A stretch of 64,000 nt of DNA, taken from positions 1-64,000 of the forward strand of contig JALNQF010000165.1 in assembly GCA_028456385.1 (NCBI GenBank), given 5' to 3'. The position numbers were made by a program, and so were the translations under genes. Below, one piece after another: positions 13,001-27,340 of this stretch. Positions within the stretch are counted from its first letter, which is position 1. The number at the start of each line of letters is the position of its first letter. The stretch is from Ophiosphaerella korrae (lineage: Eukaryota > Ascomycota > Dothideomycetes > Pleosporales > Phaeosphaeriaceae). Under the pieces are notes generated by a model. It was not told the origin of the DNA and searched no databases. It was given only the letters and a program-made list of their open reading frames with translations.

Positions 13001-16000
13001 AATACGTCTAAATACTCTCTTAGTACTATATTAATTCTTTCTTAGAAGGCTACTAGTACGTTTATTAAGCTAAAAGGTATAACTAAATATTTTTATAAAC
13101 TATATTATATTCTAAACGCTATTTTCTATTTATTACCTTCTTTAATCTAAATCTAGTAGTAAGCGTTCTAGATATCTAGTTTTATAAAGATTCTTACTTT
13201 TTATAGTCTATCTTATATTACGTCTATTTATAGTAAAAGGTATTAGTTTTTATTTATAATTATATTAGTCTTTCTAAAGTCTATATAGAGTCTTTTATTA
13301 CTTATTCTTTTTTTATCTATAAATATAAGTCTATATACTACTAAGGACTTAGATTCTTATATCTATCTCTTTTTTAGTCTATTTCTAATAAATATTTATT
13401 TAATTTTAGATTCTTCTTTTATTTTTCTATAAACTAGGCTCTATCTTACGTCTTTATCTTCTTTTAGGTCTATTGCTAAATCTTATAGCTAATATTCTAG
13501 AAGGTAATCTTTAAGTTCTATAAGCTATTTCTCTTATTTCTTATATTCTTTAGGGAATTCTCCTTTATATATACTAATATTAGCTTTTAGTTTTTCTATT
13601 CTATAGTAGTTAATTTTTCCTATTCTCTAGTTAATATATAGGTTAGTTATCTATAACTATAGTATTCTTAGTATTATATCTTGTTTATTATTAATTGTTG
13701 TTATATCTATAACTATATTTTTAATTGTTATTTCTTCTATTTCTAGCGTAGAGAGAACTATTTTAAACTTAATAGGTTCTTAGAATAGTTTTCCTTTAAT
13801 TATACTTAGTTATTAAGGGTATTTCTTTATTATATACTATATTCCTTATATTTCTATAAACTTCTTTAATATAAAGTTTCTTATAGCTCTACTATTAATT
13901 ATTAATTATACTTTCTTTCTTTAATAAGTACTTATTTTTGTAATATATAAGCCTCTTATACCTTCTAGTCTTTCTTACTTAAGTATTTTTATAAATTATC
14001 TATCTTTCTAGAGCTATAGCCCTACTTTAAGTTTATATTCTTTATATTTTAGATATTTATTATACTTGTATTTATACTATAGTCTTTCTAAGACGTATTT
14101 TTTAGATAGTTTTAGTTTAAGCCTTATTACTACGTAACCTTTCTTAGGTATAATTTCCTATCCTTAGATATCTTCTACTAGAATTACTCTTATATAGTCG
14201 TAGCCTTTTCTTTTTATAAGCTATACTTTGTTATTTATTTTAGAGTTCTTATATATAGTATAATTCTTATCTAGGTATAATATCTATAATACTTTAAAGT
14301 ATACTAAGTACCTTAGGTCTATAATCTTATTATCCCCTTCTTAGTATTTACTTTCTCTAGGTATCTTTATTATTAGGATATAGTACGCTACTAGTACTCT
14401 TAGTATATAGGCTTTATTAATCTATTGCGTTTTTCTTATAAAGTACTACTATTCTTCTTATATAAGTATTCTTCTTACTATAACTATATATTACTTTATC
14501 TATTCTTAAAATAGTATAAACTTTATTTCTTTAAGATTACGTTCTTTCTAGTCTTTATACGCTTCTTCTATACTTATAACTTGTAAGTATTTCTAAATAA
14601 ACTTCTATTATTTATTTTATTCCTTTATATTAATTATTATATAGCTATTATAACTATATATATCTAGCTAAGTATACTTTATACTTTTTATACTAGTTTA
14701 TCTTTTATTTTCTTATAGTTCTTTAGAGGAAGCTATAGTAGTCTTTTTATCTAGTACTAGTCCTTTAGCCTAGATTAATAGGGTCTAGAGCTCTTCCTCT
14801 TCTAAGTCTTCTATTAGTAGGTCTATTATATACGCTATTTCTTTTAGCTATACTTTTATTCTTTTTTTTATTACTACTACTCTATTTCTTTATTATAAGA
14901 AGTATCTTACTCTCTACTTACTAGAAAGATATATATAGTAGTTATCTTTGTAATAAAAGGTCTAATAGAGTATTACGTATTATATTTTTTTACTCCTAGC
15001 TACTTTCTCTTAAGGTTTAGCCTATACTTATAGTATTTCTTTCTTCTTCTTAGTTATTTTTAACTAAGCTTTCTTATCTTTTTTGTAGTCTTTACTTCTA
15101 TAGTCTTTTATAAAGTATCTTAGTTTTTTATATTTATAATATACTATATCCTTTTTCTTTTATAATTAGTAGTCTTTTACGTAGTAGCCTTTCTTACTAT
15201 AGTTAAAATACGTATAGTCTTTATTCTTTCTCTTCTTTTTATCCTTGTTTACGTTAAAGATTATAGGGTCTCTAGTATCTTAGTTTCTAGTTTAATTACT
15301 ATATTTGTTCTTTTTCTATTCTTAAAGGTTGTTATTAATTTAGATTACTTACTACTCTAAGGCTTCTAATATCCTAGGTTTTTCTATATATATTATTTTG
15401 TATTAAATTTTTACGTTAAGTCTTTGTTTAAATTATAATATAAGGGCTAATTTATTCTATTCTATATTTTAGCTTAGTTATTTAAATTATAATATATATT
15501 CTAGAACACTCTTACTTTGTATAAGTTTCTTAAGCTTTTCTTTAGCTTATTAAGTAATATCTATATCTCTAAACACTACTCTTATTCGTTTAGTAAAGTA
15601 TTTATAACTTCTAAAAATAGCTCTAGTTTTATCCTTCTAGGTTATTAGTAAGTACGTTATATAATCTATTTAGTAAGGCTTGTACTATCTTATTATATCT
15701 TCCTTAAGGTATAGTCTAATATATATTACTTTCTTTTCCTCTATATTAAAGTATAGTACCTATATATCTATCTAAAGTTATACTAAGGCTATAAAGGGTC
15801 TTAGTTTCTCTTTTATCCTATTAAATTTCTTAAGAACTAGTATTTTTAGTAGTTTCTTTATTGCGCTTATCTCTAGTCTTTACGTAATTAATTCTATCTA
15901 GTTCTATCCTTTAATAATAGCTTTAATTTATACTTTGTTTTACTTTAAGTAGTCTTATAGTTCTTTATTCTATATTTCTAAAGCTTTAATTACTATTTTT

Positions 16001-16183
16001 ATATCTTTTTTCTTAGAGATTAGATTGTTTAAGTAGTCCTTAATTTGTTTCTATATAGTATTATCTAACTTATAGCTACTTATAGGTACCTTAGCTCCTT
16101 TTTTAGTTAAACTTTCTACTATTATATTAGCTAGACTACGCGCTACTTACGCTTTACTTCTCGTAATAACTAAATTAGCAAGG

Positions 16184-16624
16184 TATAATAGGTATTACTA
16201 GGGTTAACTTCCTAATACCTAAAGAGTATTAGTAGATTAGGAGGTAATAATAAAAGTTTATATTATAATCTATAATAAGCTATAAACTAATAGAAGATAT
16301 TTTGCAACTATCTTATATTGTCGCTCGTAGTTAATAATTAAATTACTAATACTATCCTAATAATAGCTATTACTACTAACTATATACCTATATTCCTTAG
16401 CTAGCTTTATACTTTGTTTTTACTAAGATCGCGAATTACAAATTTATTACGTGTCTAGCTTTATACTTTATATTTACTAAGATCGTAAATTGTAAATTTA
16501 TTATATGTCTCTATTATAGTTAGTCTCCTAGTTAAGTTCGTTACTCTATAGGTTATACGTAGCTTTATTATCTATAGTAGGGCTAACTAGCTTAAGTTAG
16601 CTTTCTACTATTATAGCTATAACA
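16184..16624 (-). repeat. LTR of element C, upstream (5') copy
   Basis: 441 bp, starting TATAATAGG and ending TATAACA on the + strand (TG...CA when reversed). It is followed directly by CTTTA at 16625-16629. Confidence 0.9.
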
Positions 16625-17590
16625 CTTTACTTCTATAACCTTTTATAAAGTATTCTAGTTTCTTATATTTATAATATACTATATCCTTTTTCTATTTAGA
16701 TTAATAGTCTTTAGAGTAGTAGCCTTTCTTACTATAGCTAAAATACGTAAAGTCTTTATTCTTTTTCTTCTTCTTATCTTTATTAGTATCTAAGATTATA
16801 GGGTCCCTTTTATTATAATTCTAAGTAGGTCCTCTATACTTATTCTTTTTCTATTCTTAAAGATTATTGTTAATTTATATTACTTATTATTTTAAAGTTT
16901 CTAGTATTCTTAGCTTTTTTATATAAATTATCTTGTATTAGATTTTTAAGTTTAGTCCTTGTTTAAATCGTAATATTAGGGCTAATTTATTCTATTCTAT
17001 ATTTTATAATAGTTATTTAAACTACAATATATATTCTAGAATACTCTTATTCTATATAAGCTTCTCTAGCCTTTCTTTAGCTTATTAGGTAATATTTATA
17101 TCTCTAAATACTACTCTTATTTGTTTAGTAAAGTATTTATAACTTCTAAAGATAGCTTTTATTTTATTCTTTTATATTATTAGGGTGTATATTATATAAT
17201 CTATCTAGTAAGGTTTAAACTATCTTATTATATCTTCTTTAAAGTATATTCTAATATATATTACTTTTTTTTCTTTTATATTAAAGTATAGTACTTATAT
17301 ATCTAAAGTTATACTAAAGCTATAAAAAGTTTTAATTTTTCCTTTATTCTATTAAACTTCTTAAGTATAGGTATCTTTAGTAGTTTCTTTATTATACTTA
17401 TCTCTAAGCGTTAAGTAATTAGTTTTATCTAGTTCTATCTTTTAATAATAGCTTTAATTTATACCTTATTTTATTTTAAGTAGTCTTATAGTTCTTTGTT
17501 CTATATTTCTAATACGTTAATTACTATTTTTATATCTTCTTTTTCTAAGATTAGGTTGTTTATATAATCTCTAATTACCTTCTATACTAT

Positions 17591-17844
17591 TATAAGGATA
17601 GTATACTACTAAGCTAATCCTAACAAAAAGAGGCTAATAGCTAGTTAAGCTATTATAGTAGTATATAATATATATACTAGTTATTATTACTTAAAGTTCT
17701 TTAAACTTACTTAGGGTTGTACTAAGTTATATGTAGTAGAATATACTAGCTAATAGAGCTAGTACGCGCTAGTTACTTAGCCTAGTAAAGCTTATCGATA
17801 GCGCTAAGCGTACCCTAATAGCTCTCTACTCTAGACCTCTTATA
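17591..17844. repeat. Solo LTR (254 bp) of an unidentified family inside element B
   Basis: The insert begins TATAAGGATAG and ends GACCTCTTATA, compatible with RIP-mutated TG...CA termini. It is bounded on both sides by ACTAT (17586-17590 and 17845-17849), a 5-bp target duplication. Removing it restores the gag sequence seen in element C. It shows no coding content and no match to the other LTRs here. Confidence 0.65.
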
Positions 17845-17973
17845 ACTATATTATCTAACTTATAACTACTTATAGGTGCTTTAGCTACTTATTTAGTTAA
17901 ACTTTCTACTATTATATTAGCTAGACTATATACTACTTACACTTTACTTCTTATAATAACTAAATTTGTAAGG

Positions 17974-18407
17974 TATAATAGAGTCGCCTTTATTAACTAC
18001 AAGTAACTACTATAGGGTATTAGTAGATTAAGAGATAATAGTAAGAGCTTATATTATAATTAGTAATAACTATAAATAATAGTTAATTTATATATATAAT
18101 ATTAAGTATTAGCGTTTTATAGTTAAGGAATTAGATTACTAATACTATCCTAATAATACGTATTTCTATTAACTATATATCTTTACTAATCTATTTATAT
18201 AACCCTATAGATTACTCTAATTTATTATACGTATTTATAGATTACTTTAATCTATTATACGTATTTATAGATTATTCTACGTCTTACGTGTTTAAATTAT
18301 AGTATACTTCCTAATCTAAGTTATTACCCTACTTGTCTTATACTTTGTTAGCGTCTAAGTTAGGATTAATTAGTTCTATCTTAATTTCTCTTTTTACGCC
18401 TATAATA
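17974..18407 (-). repeat. 5' LTR of element B (434 bp)
   Basis: It starts TATAATAGAGTCGCC and ends CGCCTATAATA. It is related to the LTR of E (21730-22186) and more distantly to those of D. Confidence 0.75.
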
Positions 18408-21400
18408 AATCTAAATCTTTAGTAGTATATAGACTTATATTTATAGATAAAAAAGAAATAAATAAGAAATAGCTCTACGTAGACTTTAGAAAAACGAACG
18501 CAATTATAAATAAAAACTAGTACCTTCTCCTATAAATAGATAAAATATAAAATAAGCTATAGAAAGTATAAATCTATACAAAACTAGATATCTAAAATAC
18601 TTACTACTAGATTAGAATTAAAAAAGGAGATAAATAGAAAACTATATTTAGAATATAGTATAAACTATATAAATACTTAGTTATACTATTTAGGTTAATA
18701 AACGTACTAGCCGCGTTCTAAGAAAGTATTAATATAGTACTAAGAGAGTACTTAGACGTATTTATATTTATATACTTAGACGATATTCTTATATTCTCTA
18801 AAATAGAGGAAGAATACGTATAATATATATATAAAGTGCTAGAAAGGCTTATAGAAAGTAAGATATTTCTTAAGATAAGAAAATATAAATTCTATATAAA
18901 AGAAATAGACTTCTTAGAGTTTATTATAGAACTAGAAAAGATTAGGATTAATCTAAACAAGATTAAAACAATCTAAGAATAGCTAATACCTAAGAACTTA
19001 TAAGAAGTATAATAGTTTTACAGACTAGTAAACTTTTATAAAAAACTAATAGTTAATTAGTTAAAACTAATAGAACTACTAATAAACCTTATAAAGAAAG
19101 ATACACTATTTAAATAGACTAAGGAATATAAAGAAGTATTTAGATAAATTAAGTAAAGATTTATAGAAAACCTAGTTATTAGAATATATAACCTAGACCT
19201 ACCTACAATAGTAAAAATAGACGTATCTAACTTAGTCTATAGAATAGTACTAATACAAGAAGACTAAAATATAAAATAAGAATACTTAGTTAAGTACTTT
19301 TTTAAGAAAATAAAACTAGTAGAGCTTAACTACTTAATTTATAATAAAGAAATATTAGCAATCTATAAAGTATTTAAATAATAGAGAGTATATTTATAAA
19401 AAGTAAAATACTAAATAAAGGTCTATATAGACTATAAGAATCTTATAAGATTTATAATAAATAAGGAATTATTATAATACTATATAAGATAGTAGGAGTT
19501 TCTATTAATATTTAATATAGAAATAATATATACTAAAGGTAAAGATAACTAATTTGTAGATACTCTAAGTAGAAGACTAGACTTATAAGAAGAAGTAAAT
19601 ACTACTAGTATAGTTCTAGTTAAGAATAATAAAGGATATTTAGTCTTAAATATACCTAGGATAGCTATAATACTTAAAAGAAGAAGTAGTAAACTAGATA
19701 AATAAATATAAGAAGAAATAGAAAAAGCTTCTAAAGAAATAAAAAAACTTAAAATCTAAGAAGGATTTATAAAAGCCTATAGAAGAATATATATTCTAAG
19801 AAAGATATAAAGAGAGTTTATATAACAATTCTATAAACTACTAGTATATAGATACTAAAGTATTAATAAAATATTAGATAGACTTTTAAGAGACTACTAT
19901 ATCCTAAGAGTAAGATAACTAGTAACTAAAGTACTATAAGAATATATAGAATACTATAAAAATAAGTATAATAGGTACGTACTATATAAGATACTATAAC
20001 TAGTTAAAATTCTAGAATAACTATAGAGAGTTATTATAATAGACTTTATTACAAAACTACCTAAATTAAAAAACTTAATATTAAGAGTTAAATATAATAG
20101 AATCCTAATAATAGTAGATAAGCTTATAAAGTACTTATACTTTAGACTATATAAAAAAAAGAGTAAGATAGAAGTTACTATATACTAGGTCCTAGGAACT
20201 ATAATTAGCTAGTATAGTATTCTAGATAAAATTATTATAGATAGAGATATATAATTTATATTAAAACTATAGAGAATAATATTAGTATAGCTAGGAATCT
20301 AGTATATAATACTAATAGTATACTACCTATAGATAGATAGATAATTAGAACGTATAAACTAGATAGTAGAATAATACTTAAGATACTACCTTAATTACAA
20401 CTAGAATAATTAGGTATAATTATTACCTATAGTACAACTAGTATATAATAGTATAAAGAATATAGTAATAAAAGTATTACTCTTCTTTATAAACTATAGA
20501 TTTAACTCTAATATATATAGAATACTAAGAACCTAAATATTTTAGTCTTCTAGAAGAGAAAACTTTATAAACAAACTTAAAGAGATATATAATTAACTAT
20601 AATAGGACGTAGAATTCCTATAAAATTATATAACAAAATACTATAATAGAAAATACTAAGAAAGACTCTAATTTAAAAAGAGAGAAAAAGTATAGTTAGT
20701 ATAAAAGAATATTAAAAGTAAATAACTAAGTTCTAAATTAGATTACGTTAAGATAAGACTATACAAGATTAAAAAGGAGATTACACTAGTTATATTTAAA
20801 CTAAAATTACTAAGTAAAATAAAGATATACCTAATATTCTATATAGTACTACTAGAAAAAGTACTATAAGACGTAGAGCTACTAGTATACAAAGTAGATA
20901 CGTATAAAGAATAAAAAGAATAAGAAGTTAAAGAAATCTTATAATACTAGTTTTATAATAGAAGAAACTACTATTTAGTAGAATAGATAAGAGTAAACAA
21001 GAAAGGATAACTATAAGAAGATATATAGGAACTAGAAGATAACTTTAACTACTTTAAGAAACTAGAAGAGTTCTAAAGTTAAAACCTTCTAGAATATCTT
21101 ATAGTAAACTAAGAAAACTAATAATACTACTACTAGATAGAGAGGTAATAGGAACACTTAATATAATAGGAGCTAGAGTAACCTCTACTATATTATCTAA
21201 ATCTAATTTAGCTTCTAAAGTATAAAACTATTTAGATAACTTAGTATTATTATAAGCTTTTAGCTTATAAAGATACTTAATATAAGAATAAAGCTTTACT
21301 AGCTTATAAAAAGTTAACTTATACTTAGCTTTAGCTATATTAAGCTATAATAATAATTATACTTAAGCTCTATTAATAGCTTACTCTATATAACTTAGTA

Positions 21401-22186
21401 AAAAGAGACTATATAGAAATTAAATACTTACACTCTATAAGTAAAACCTTAGAAGAAATATATTTATACTAAATATTAGTAAGAATATACTTATTACAAT
21501 ATTTACTATTATTTAAAGATATAAGGTAAGTAAAGCCTAGCTTTATATAATAATAATAAGGGAATATCTTAACCCTATTATAAATAATATAAGTAATAAG
21601 AAGAAGCTTATTATACTAAGACTAGGATAGTATAGAAAGTAATAAGGAACTAGAAATTAGTAAGAAAATAAGACTAATAACCTTAGCCCTAGTATAAAGA
21701 AATAAGGAGCTATATAGAAGAGAGAATAGTGTTATAGTAGTAATAAGAGAAACTAAGATAAAGCTAATTAGTCTAAGCTTAGCTACTAATAAAGTATAAG
21801 ATAAGCAAGGTAATAACTTATAAGATAATAAGCTTAATTAAGAAACTAACTATAATAGGGATATATAATAAATTTGTAAATTCGCGATCTTAGTAAATAT
21901 AAAGTTATAAAGTTATTATATAATAAATTTATAAATTTATAATCTTAGTAAATACAAAGTAATAAAGCTACTAAGATACTATTACTATATAATTAGTAGA
22001 AATACGTATTATTAGAATAGTATTAGTAATTTAATCCCCTAACTATAGAATACTAATACAAGATAGTTATAAAATATCTTCTATTATTCTTAGTTATTAT
22101 AGATTACTATATAAACTTTTACTATTAACTCTTATTTACTAATACCTTAGTAGTTACTATAGTTAATAATAGGCGACCCTATTATA
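18408..22186 (+). mobile_element. Gypsy element E, 3' part (RT to LTR)
   Basis: Plus-strand pol begins inside the RT region, equivalent to about 2,805 of element A, directly after the LTR of B. The RT box lies near 18,775 (YLDDILIF-type), then RNase H, integrase and a chromodomain-like tail near 20,940-21,060. The 3' LTR is 21730-22186 (457 bp). The 5' half must lie left of the window if B inserted into E. It is heavily RIP-degraded. Confidence 0.8.
21730..22186 (+). repeat. 3' LTR of element E (457 bp)
   Basis: It starts TGTTATAGTAG and ends GGCGACCCTATTATA. It contains two copies of a short block ending CTTAGTAAATA. It is the reverse-orientation relative of the B LTR. Confidence 0.75.
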
Positions 22187-25100
22187 TTATAGCTAGTATC
22201 TAAGAAAGAATAAAGAAGAAAAAAGACTTATTATATTAGAACTAAGATAAAAGTTACTCTAAGAATACGTTCTAAAAAGGCTATAGTATAAATATACTTT
22301 AAATAAATACTTAAAATATATTAAATTAAAAGTTAGAATAAAGTACTAGCTAAAAATAGAAAAACTTAAAAAGATTTAAGAAGTCTATATTATAATAATA
22401 GGATAATATTAAAAATATAAAGTTTATATTATAATTAATAGTAGAGCTATAAGAAACTTTATATTAAAAAATCTTATAAAAAATAGAAAGCTCTAGTATA
22501 TAATAAAGAAATACTTATAATAACTTAGTACTATTAAAGGAATATTATTTTAGGAACTAGTATAATTAAAAATAGAACCTTTAATATTAAAGCTTAATAA
22601 AATATAAATTAAAAATATAGTTATAAATATTATATAAATTAATAATAAACAAGATATAATTTTAAGAATACTATAGTTTAAGATAACTAATCTAAATATT
22701 AACTAGTAAATAAGAGAAATTAAGTACTCTAAAGAAATATTATAAGTAAATATTAAAACTTATATAGAAGAATTCTTAAAAGAATATAAAAAATAAGAAG
22801 AACTCTTTAAAAAACTTAAAAGATACTTACTTAAATATAAACTATAAAACTTAGAAATAGAACTTAAAGAAAGTAAAACTACTAGATAGAAACTAGTCTA
22901 TAGAAAGATAGAAGAAGAAGCTAAAATTAAAAAGGAATATATTAACTTATCTCTTAAAAAAAGATAGATTAAAAACTTTTAGTTACTTATTACTTATAGA
23001 ATAACTTTAATAAATAAGAAAAGAATATTAGAAAAAAGGTTTAATATTAATTTTAGAAAAATAAATATAATAACTAAAAAGAACTAGTATTTATTACTCT
23101 AAATTAATAAAATATAAAATAAAATAAAAAAAGCTAAGATTTTTATAAAACTTAATATTTAGAATATATACTACTAGATTAGGATTAAAGAAAGCTATAA
23201 ATAGAAAATAGCTTTTAGAATATAATATAGACTATATAAGTACTAAGTAATACTATTTAGATTAATAAATACCTTAGTAGTATTCTAAGAACGTATTAAT
23301 ATAGTTTTTTAAAAATACCTAGATATATTTATATTTATATACCTAGATAATATACTTATCTTTTTAGAAAGTAAAAAAAATTATATAGAATATATATAAA
23401 ACGTCCTAAAGAAATTAGAAAAAAACTACCTTATTTTAAAAATAAAGAAGTATAAATTCTATATAAAAGGAACTAACTTCTTTAGATTTATTATTAAACT
23501 AAGAAGAATAAAGATTAACTTATATAAAATTAGTTAAATCTAGAATTAGCTAATACTAAAAAATCTTATAAAAGTTTAATACTTCTATAAACTTATAAAC
23601 TTTTATAAGAAGTTTATAGTAAGATAGTTATAAACTATAAAGTTATTAATAAAACTTATAAGAAAAAATATTTTATTTAAATAGATAGTAGAATATAAAA
23701 TAGTATTTAATATAATTTAGAAATAGTTTATAGAAAACCTAGTATAAAAGATATATAACCTAGAGTAACTAATAATAGTAAAAATAGATATATTAAACTT
23801 AGTCTATAAGATAGTATTATAGAATAAAAATACCTAGTAAAATACTTTTTAAAGTAAATAAAACCTATAGAGCTAAATTACTTAATATATAATAAAGAAA
23901 TACTTATAATTTATAAAGCTTTTAAATAGTAAAGAGTATACTTATAAAAAGTAAAATACTAAGTAAAAGTCTATATAGACTATAAAAACTTAATAGGATT
24001 TATAATAAATAAAAACTTTACTTAAAAATATATAAGATAGTAGAAATTTTTATTAATATTTAATTTTAAAATTATATATATAAGAAGATTAGAGAACTAG
24101 TTAGCTAATATACTAAGTAGAAGACTTAACTTTTAATAAGAAGTTAAAGTAATAAGAACTATACTAGTAAAGAATAAGTAAAGAAACTTTAAGATAAATA
24201 CTTTAAAAATAGCTACTATAATAGAAAGAAAATATAGTAAATAAAATAAATAGATTAAAGAGAAAACCTAAAAAGACTTAAATATAAATAAAATAGAAAA
24301 TAGGTTTAGAATTAAATATAATAGAATATATATACTAGTAAAAATTTAAAGAGAATATATTAAATAATTCTACGAACTACTAGTATATAAATACTTAGGA
24401 ATTAAGAAAATACTTAATAGACTACTTAGAAACTACTATATACCTAGAGTAAAATAATTAGTTATAGAAATCCTAAGAAACTATATAGACTATTATAGAA
24501 ATAAGTATAATAGATATATACTATATAGAAAACTATAACTAGTAAAAGTACTAGAATAAATTTAGAAAGTTATAATAATAGACTTTATTACTAAGTTACC
24601 TAAGTTAAAAAATCTAATAATATAGATTAAGTATAATAGAATAATAATAATAGCTAAGAAACTTATAAAATACTTATACCTTATACCTTATAATAAAAAA
24701 CGTAGAGTAGAAGTAGTTATATACTAAGTAATTAAGATAGTTATTAGTTAATATAGAATTCTAGATAAAATTATTACTAATAAAGATATATAATTTAGCT
24801 TAAAACTATAGAGTATAATTATAGTTATACTAAGAATAAAGTATAGTATATTAATAGTATATTATCTATAGATAGATAAATTATCTAAAAGAATAAATTA
24901 GATAGTAGAATAGTACCTATAAAGCTACTTTATTTATAAGTAAAATAATTTAGTAGTACTATTTCTAATAGTATAGTTAGTATTTAATAGTATAAAAAAT
25001 ACTATAATAGAAGTATTACTATTCTTTATAAACTATAGAATAGAACTAAGTATTTATTAAACTTAAAGAAGTATTAAATTATAGACTCTAAGAAGAGAGA

Positions 25101-27084
25101 ACATTATAAATAAGCTTAAAGAAATCTATAATTAGTTAAAAATAAATATAGAATTATTATAAAAATAAATAGGAAGATACTATAATAAGAAATATAAAGA
25201 GAGACTCTAATTTAAAAAGAGAGAAAAAGTATAGCTATACTAAAAAATATTAAAAGTAAGTACTCTAGTTTAAAATTAGATTACGTTAAAATAAAGCTTT
25301 ATAAGATTAAGAAGTAAGTTATACTAGTTATATTTAAGCTTAGGCTACTAAATAAAATAAAAATATACTTAATATTTTATATCTTATTACTAGAAAAAGT
25401 ACTACAAGATATAATACTAATAGTATATAAATTAGATATATATAAAGACAAAAAAGAATAAGAAGTAGAAAAAATACTAGAATACTAGTTTAAGAATAGA
25501 AGTAACTACTACTTAGTTAAGTAAATAAGTATAAATAAAAAAAGATAACTATAGGAAAGTATATAAGAAATAGAAGATAACTTTAACTACTTTAAGTTAC
25601 TAGAAGACTTCTAAAGTTAAAATCTTTCTAACTACTTAGTAGTAAACTAAGAAAATTATTAAAGCTAGAAAGAGAAGAGTTACTAATACTAGTAATAGAT
25701 AGAGAAGTAATTAAACTACTAAAAAGAGAAGAAGTATAAGTAGCTTCTTTAGTATCTTCTAAATCTAGCCTAGCCCCTAACGTAGTAGATTAAGTAGCTA
25801 ATTTCTTATTATTATATACTTTTAGCTTTTAAAGATATAGTAAATAAGCTTAATTTTCTTTTAGCTTATACTAAGCTTTTACTTATATTAGTTTATACTT
25901 AGCTTTAGCCTCTATAATTTATAATAATAGTTTTATATAAGCTTAGTTAATAGCTCTCTTTACTAGTAATTAGTATAAATATATATAATAGTATTATTAA
26001 CTTATATTCTACTATAAAAACTTCTAAGATCTTATAAAAACTATAAATATTTATAAAAGTATATACTTTATAAGCTTAACTATCTTTTATAGATATAAGA
26101 TAAGTAGTATTTAAAGATTTATAATAAGAATAAGAAAATATTATAATACTATTATATAATATTTAATTAGTAAGAGCCTAATAATAAAGTATTAATTAAG
26201 TAGGTATAGAAAGAAAGAAATAACTAAACTCTATTAGAAGAACTAGACTAATAACCTTAGCTTTAAGATAAATTAATAAAAACCTAGCTAGAAAGAAGAA
26301 TAGTATTATAGATATAACGTATTCTATTAGCGAAGCAGCTATATTACTAAGACGGCTACTCTAAAACACACTAAAAAATCGAAAATTTAATATCTAATAT
26401 CTTAATAACTATACTATAATAACTTCTAAAAATTTAATAGATTAAAGATTATATATATAGTAGTAATCTATGAAATTTTTAAAGCGTATAGCCTAGTAGT
26501 TCTTAAGATAGTAAAATTTTCTATAGTAAAAAACACTTTTTCATTAATAATATTAAATAAACTAGGCTATACGTTCTAAAAATTTTATAGATTACTACTT
26601 TATATATAATCTTTAATCTATTAAATTTTTAAAAGTTATTATAGTATAGTTGTCGATATATTAGATATTAAATTTTTGATTTTTTAGTGTATTTTAGAGT
26701 AGCTGTCTCGGTAATATAGCTGCTTCGCTAATAGAATACGTTAGTAAGTTTACTAAGTATAAAACTAATTAGTCTTACTAAAGAAAATAATAAGTTATAC
26801 AATAATTATAATAATAACTTTAGTTAAAAAGCTAACTATAACTTAAATACGTAATTAAACTAATTTGTAATCTATAGATTTATAGTAGAAATAATAAATA
26901 AATTAATAGCTTAAAATATTAAGTATAAAGTATATAAAATTTATAATATCTAATATTAGATTAATATTATTAATCTAATCCCTTAACTAGAGAGTAATAT
27001 ATTCTTAATATCTACTATTTAGAATTATTACTATATTATTAGCCTATTAATAGTTAAACTCCCTCTTATACCTAAACTATTATA
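22187..27084 (+). mobile_element. Gypsy element F, oldest and most degraded
   Basis: Plus-strand pol continues right of the LTR of E. Protease-like sequence lies near 22,430, RT with YLDNILIF near 23,340, then RNase H and integrase, and a chromodomain-like tail near 25,480-25,560. Its 3' LTR (26304-27084) is split by a 425-bp foldback MITE. It is more diverged from A, C and E than they are from each other, which fits being the outermost, oldest host element of the nest. Confidence 0.75.
26317..26741. mobile_element. 425-bp foldback MITE with TA target duplication
   Basis: Two arms of about 185 bp are near-perfect reverse complements. The left arm starts ACGTATTCTATTAGCGAAGC and the right arm ends with its complement. 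About 50 bp of loop lies near 26,505-26,555. TA flanks both ends (26315-26316 and 26742-26743), the target duplication of Tc1/mariner transposases. Arm differences are almost all transitions. It sits inside the LTR of F and has no coding capacity. Confidence 0.8.
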
Positions 27085-27340
27085 CTTCTATTAAGAATAA
27101 CTATACCTCTATAGAAAAAGTCTTTAGTACTAAAACTACTTTATTATAAAGATATTTATTATATTATTACTTAAACTTAATAAGCTTTCTCTATTATTTT
27201 ATATAAGCTTAAAGTTACTACTACTTATTTTAGCCTTTTTAGTTATAAACTCTTTAGAGCTATTATACTTAAAAGTATTAATAGTCTACTCTTAGTTAGC
27301 TATATCTTCTAAGATATTAAGTATAGACGTATCTTAATTT

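Larger units (their letters stand above)
9593..16624 (-). mobile_element. Complete Ty3/Gypsy chromovirus C (7032 bp), RIP-degraded
   Basis: A full-length minus-strand element flanked by two 441-bp LTRs and a perfect 5-bp target duplication CTTTA (9588-9592 and 16625-16629). Reading leftward: gag from 16,183; two adjacent zinc knuckles at about 15,240-15,100 with Cys changed to Tyr; protease near 13,900; RT with YLDNIFIF near 12,990; RNase H and integrase to about 11,000; chromodomain-like tail near 10,800. No ORF survives. It lies inside element B. Differences between its LTRs and those of related copies are essentially transitions. Confidence 0.9.
16625..18407 (-). mobile_element. Gypsy element B, right fragment (gag and 5' LTR)
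   Basis: B resumes after the insertion of C in the middle of the zinc-knuckle region of gag and reads on the minus strand. It is interrupted again by a 254-bp solo-LTR-like insert at 17591-17844. It ends with its own 434-bp LTR at 17974-18407, which is more like the LTR of E than that of A and C. Plus-strand RT sequence of element E begins at 18,408, so B probably inserted into E. Confidence 0.8.
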
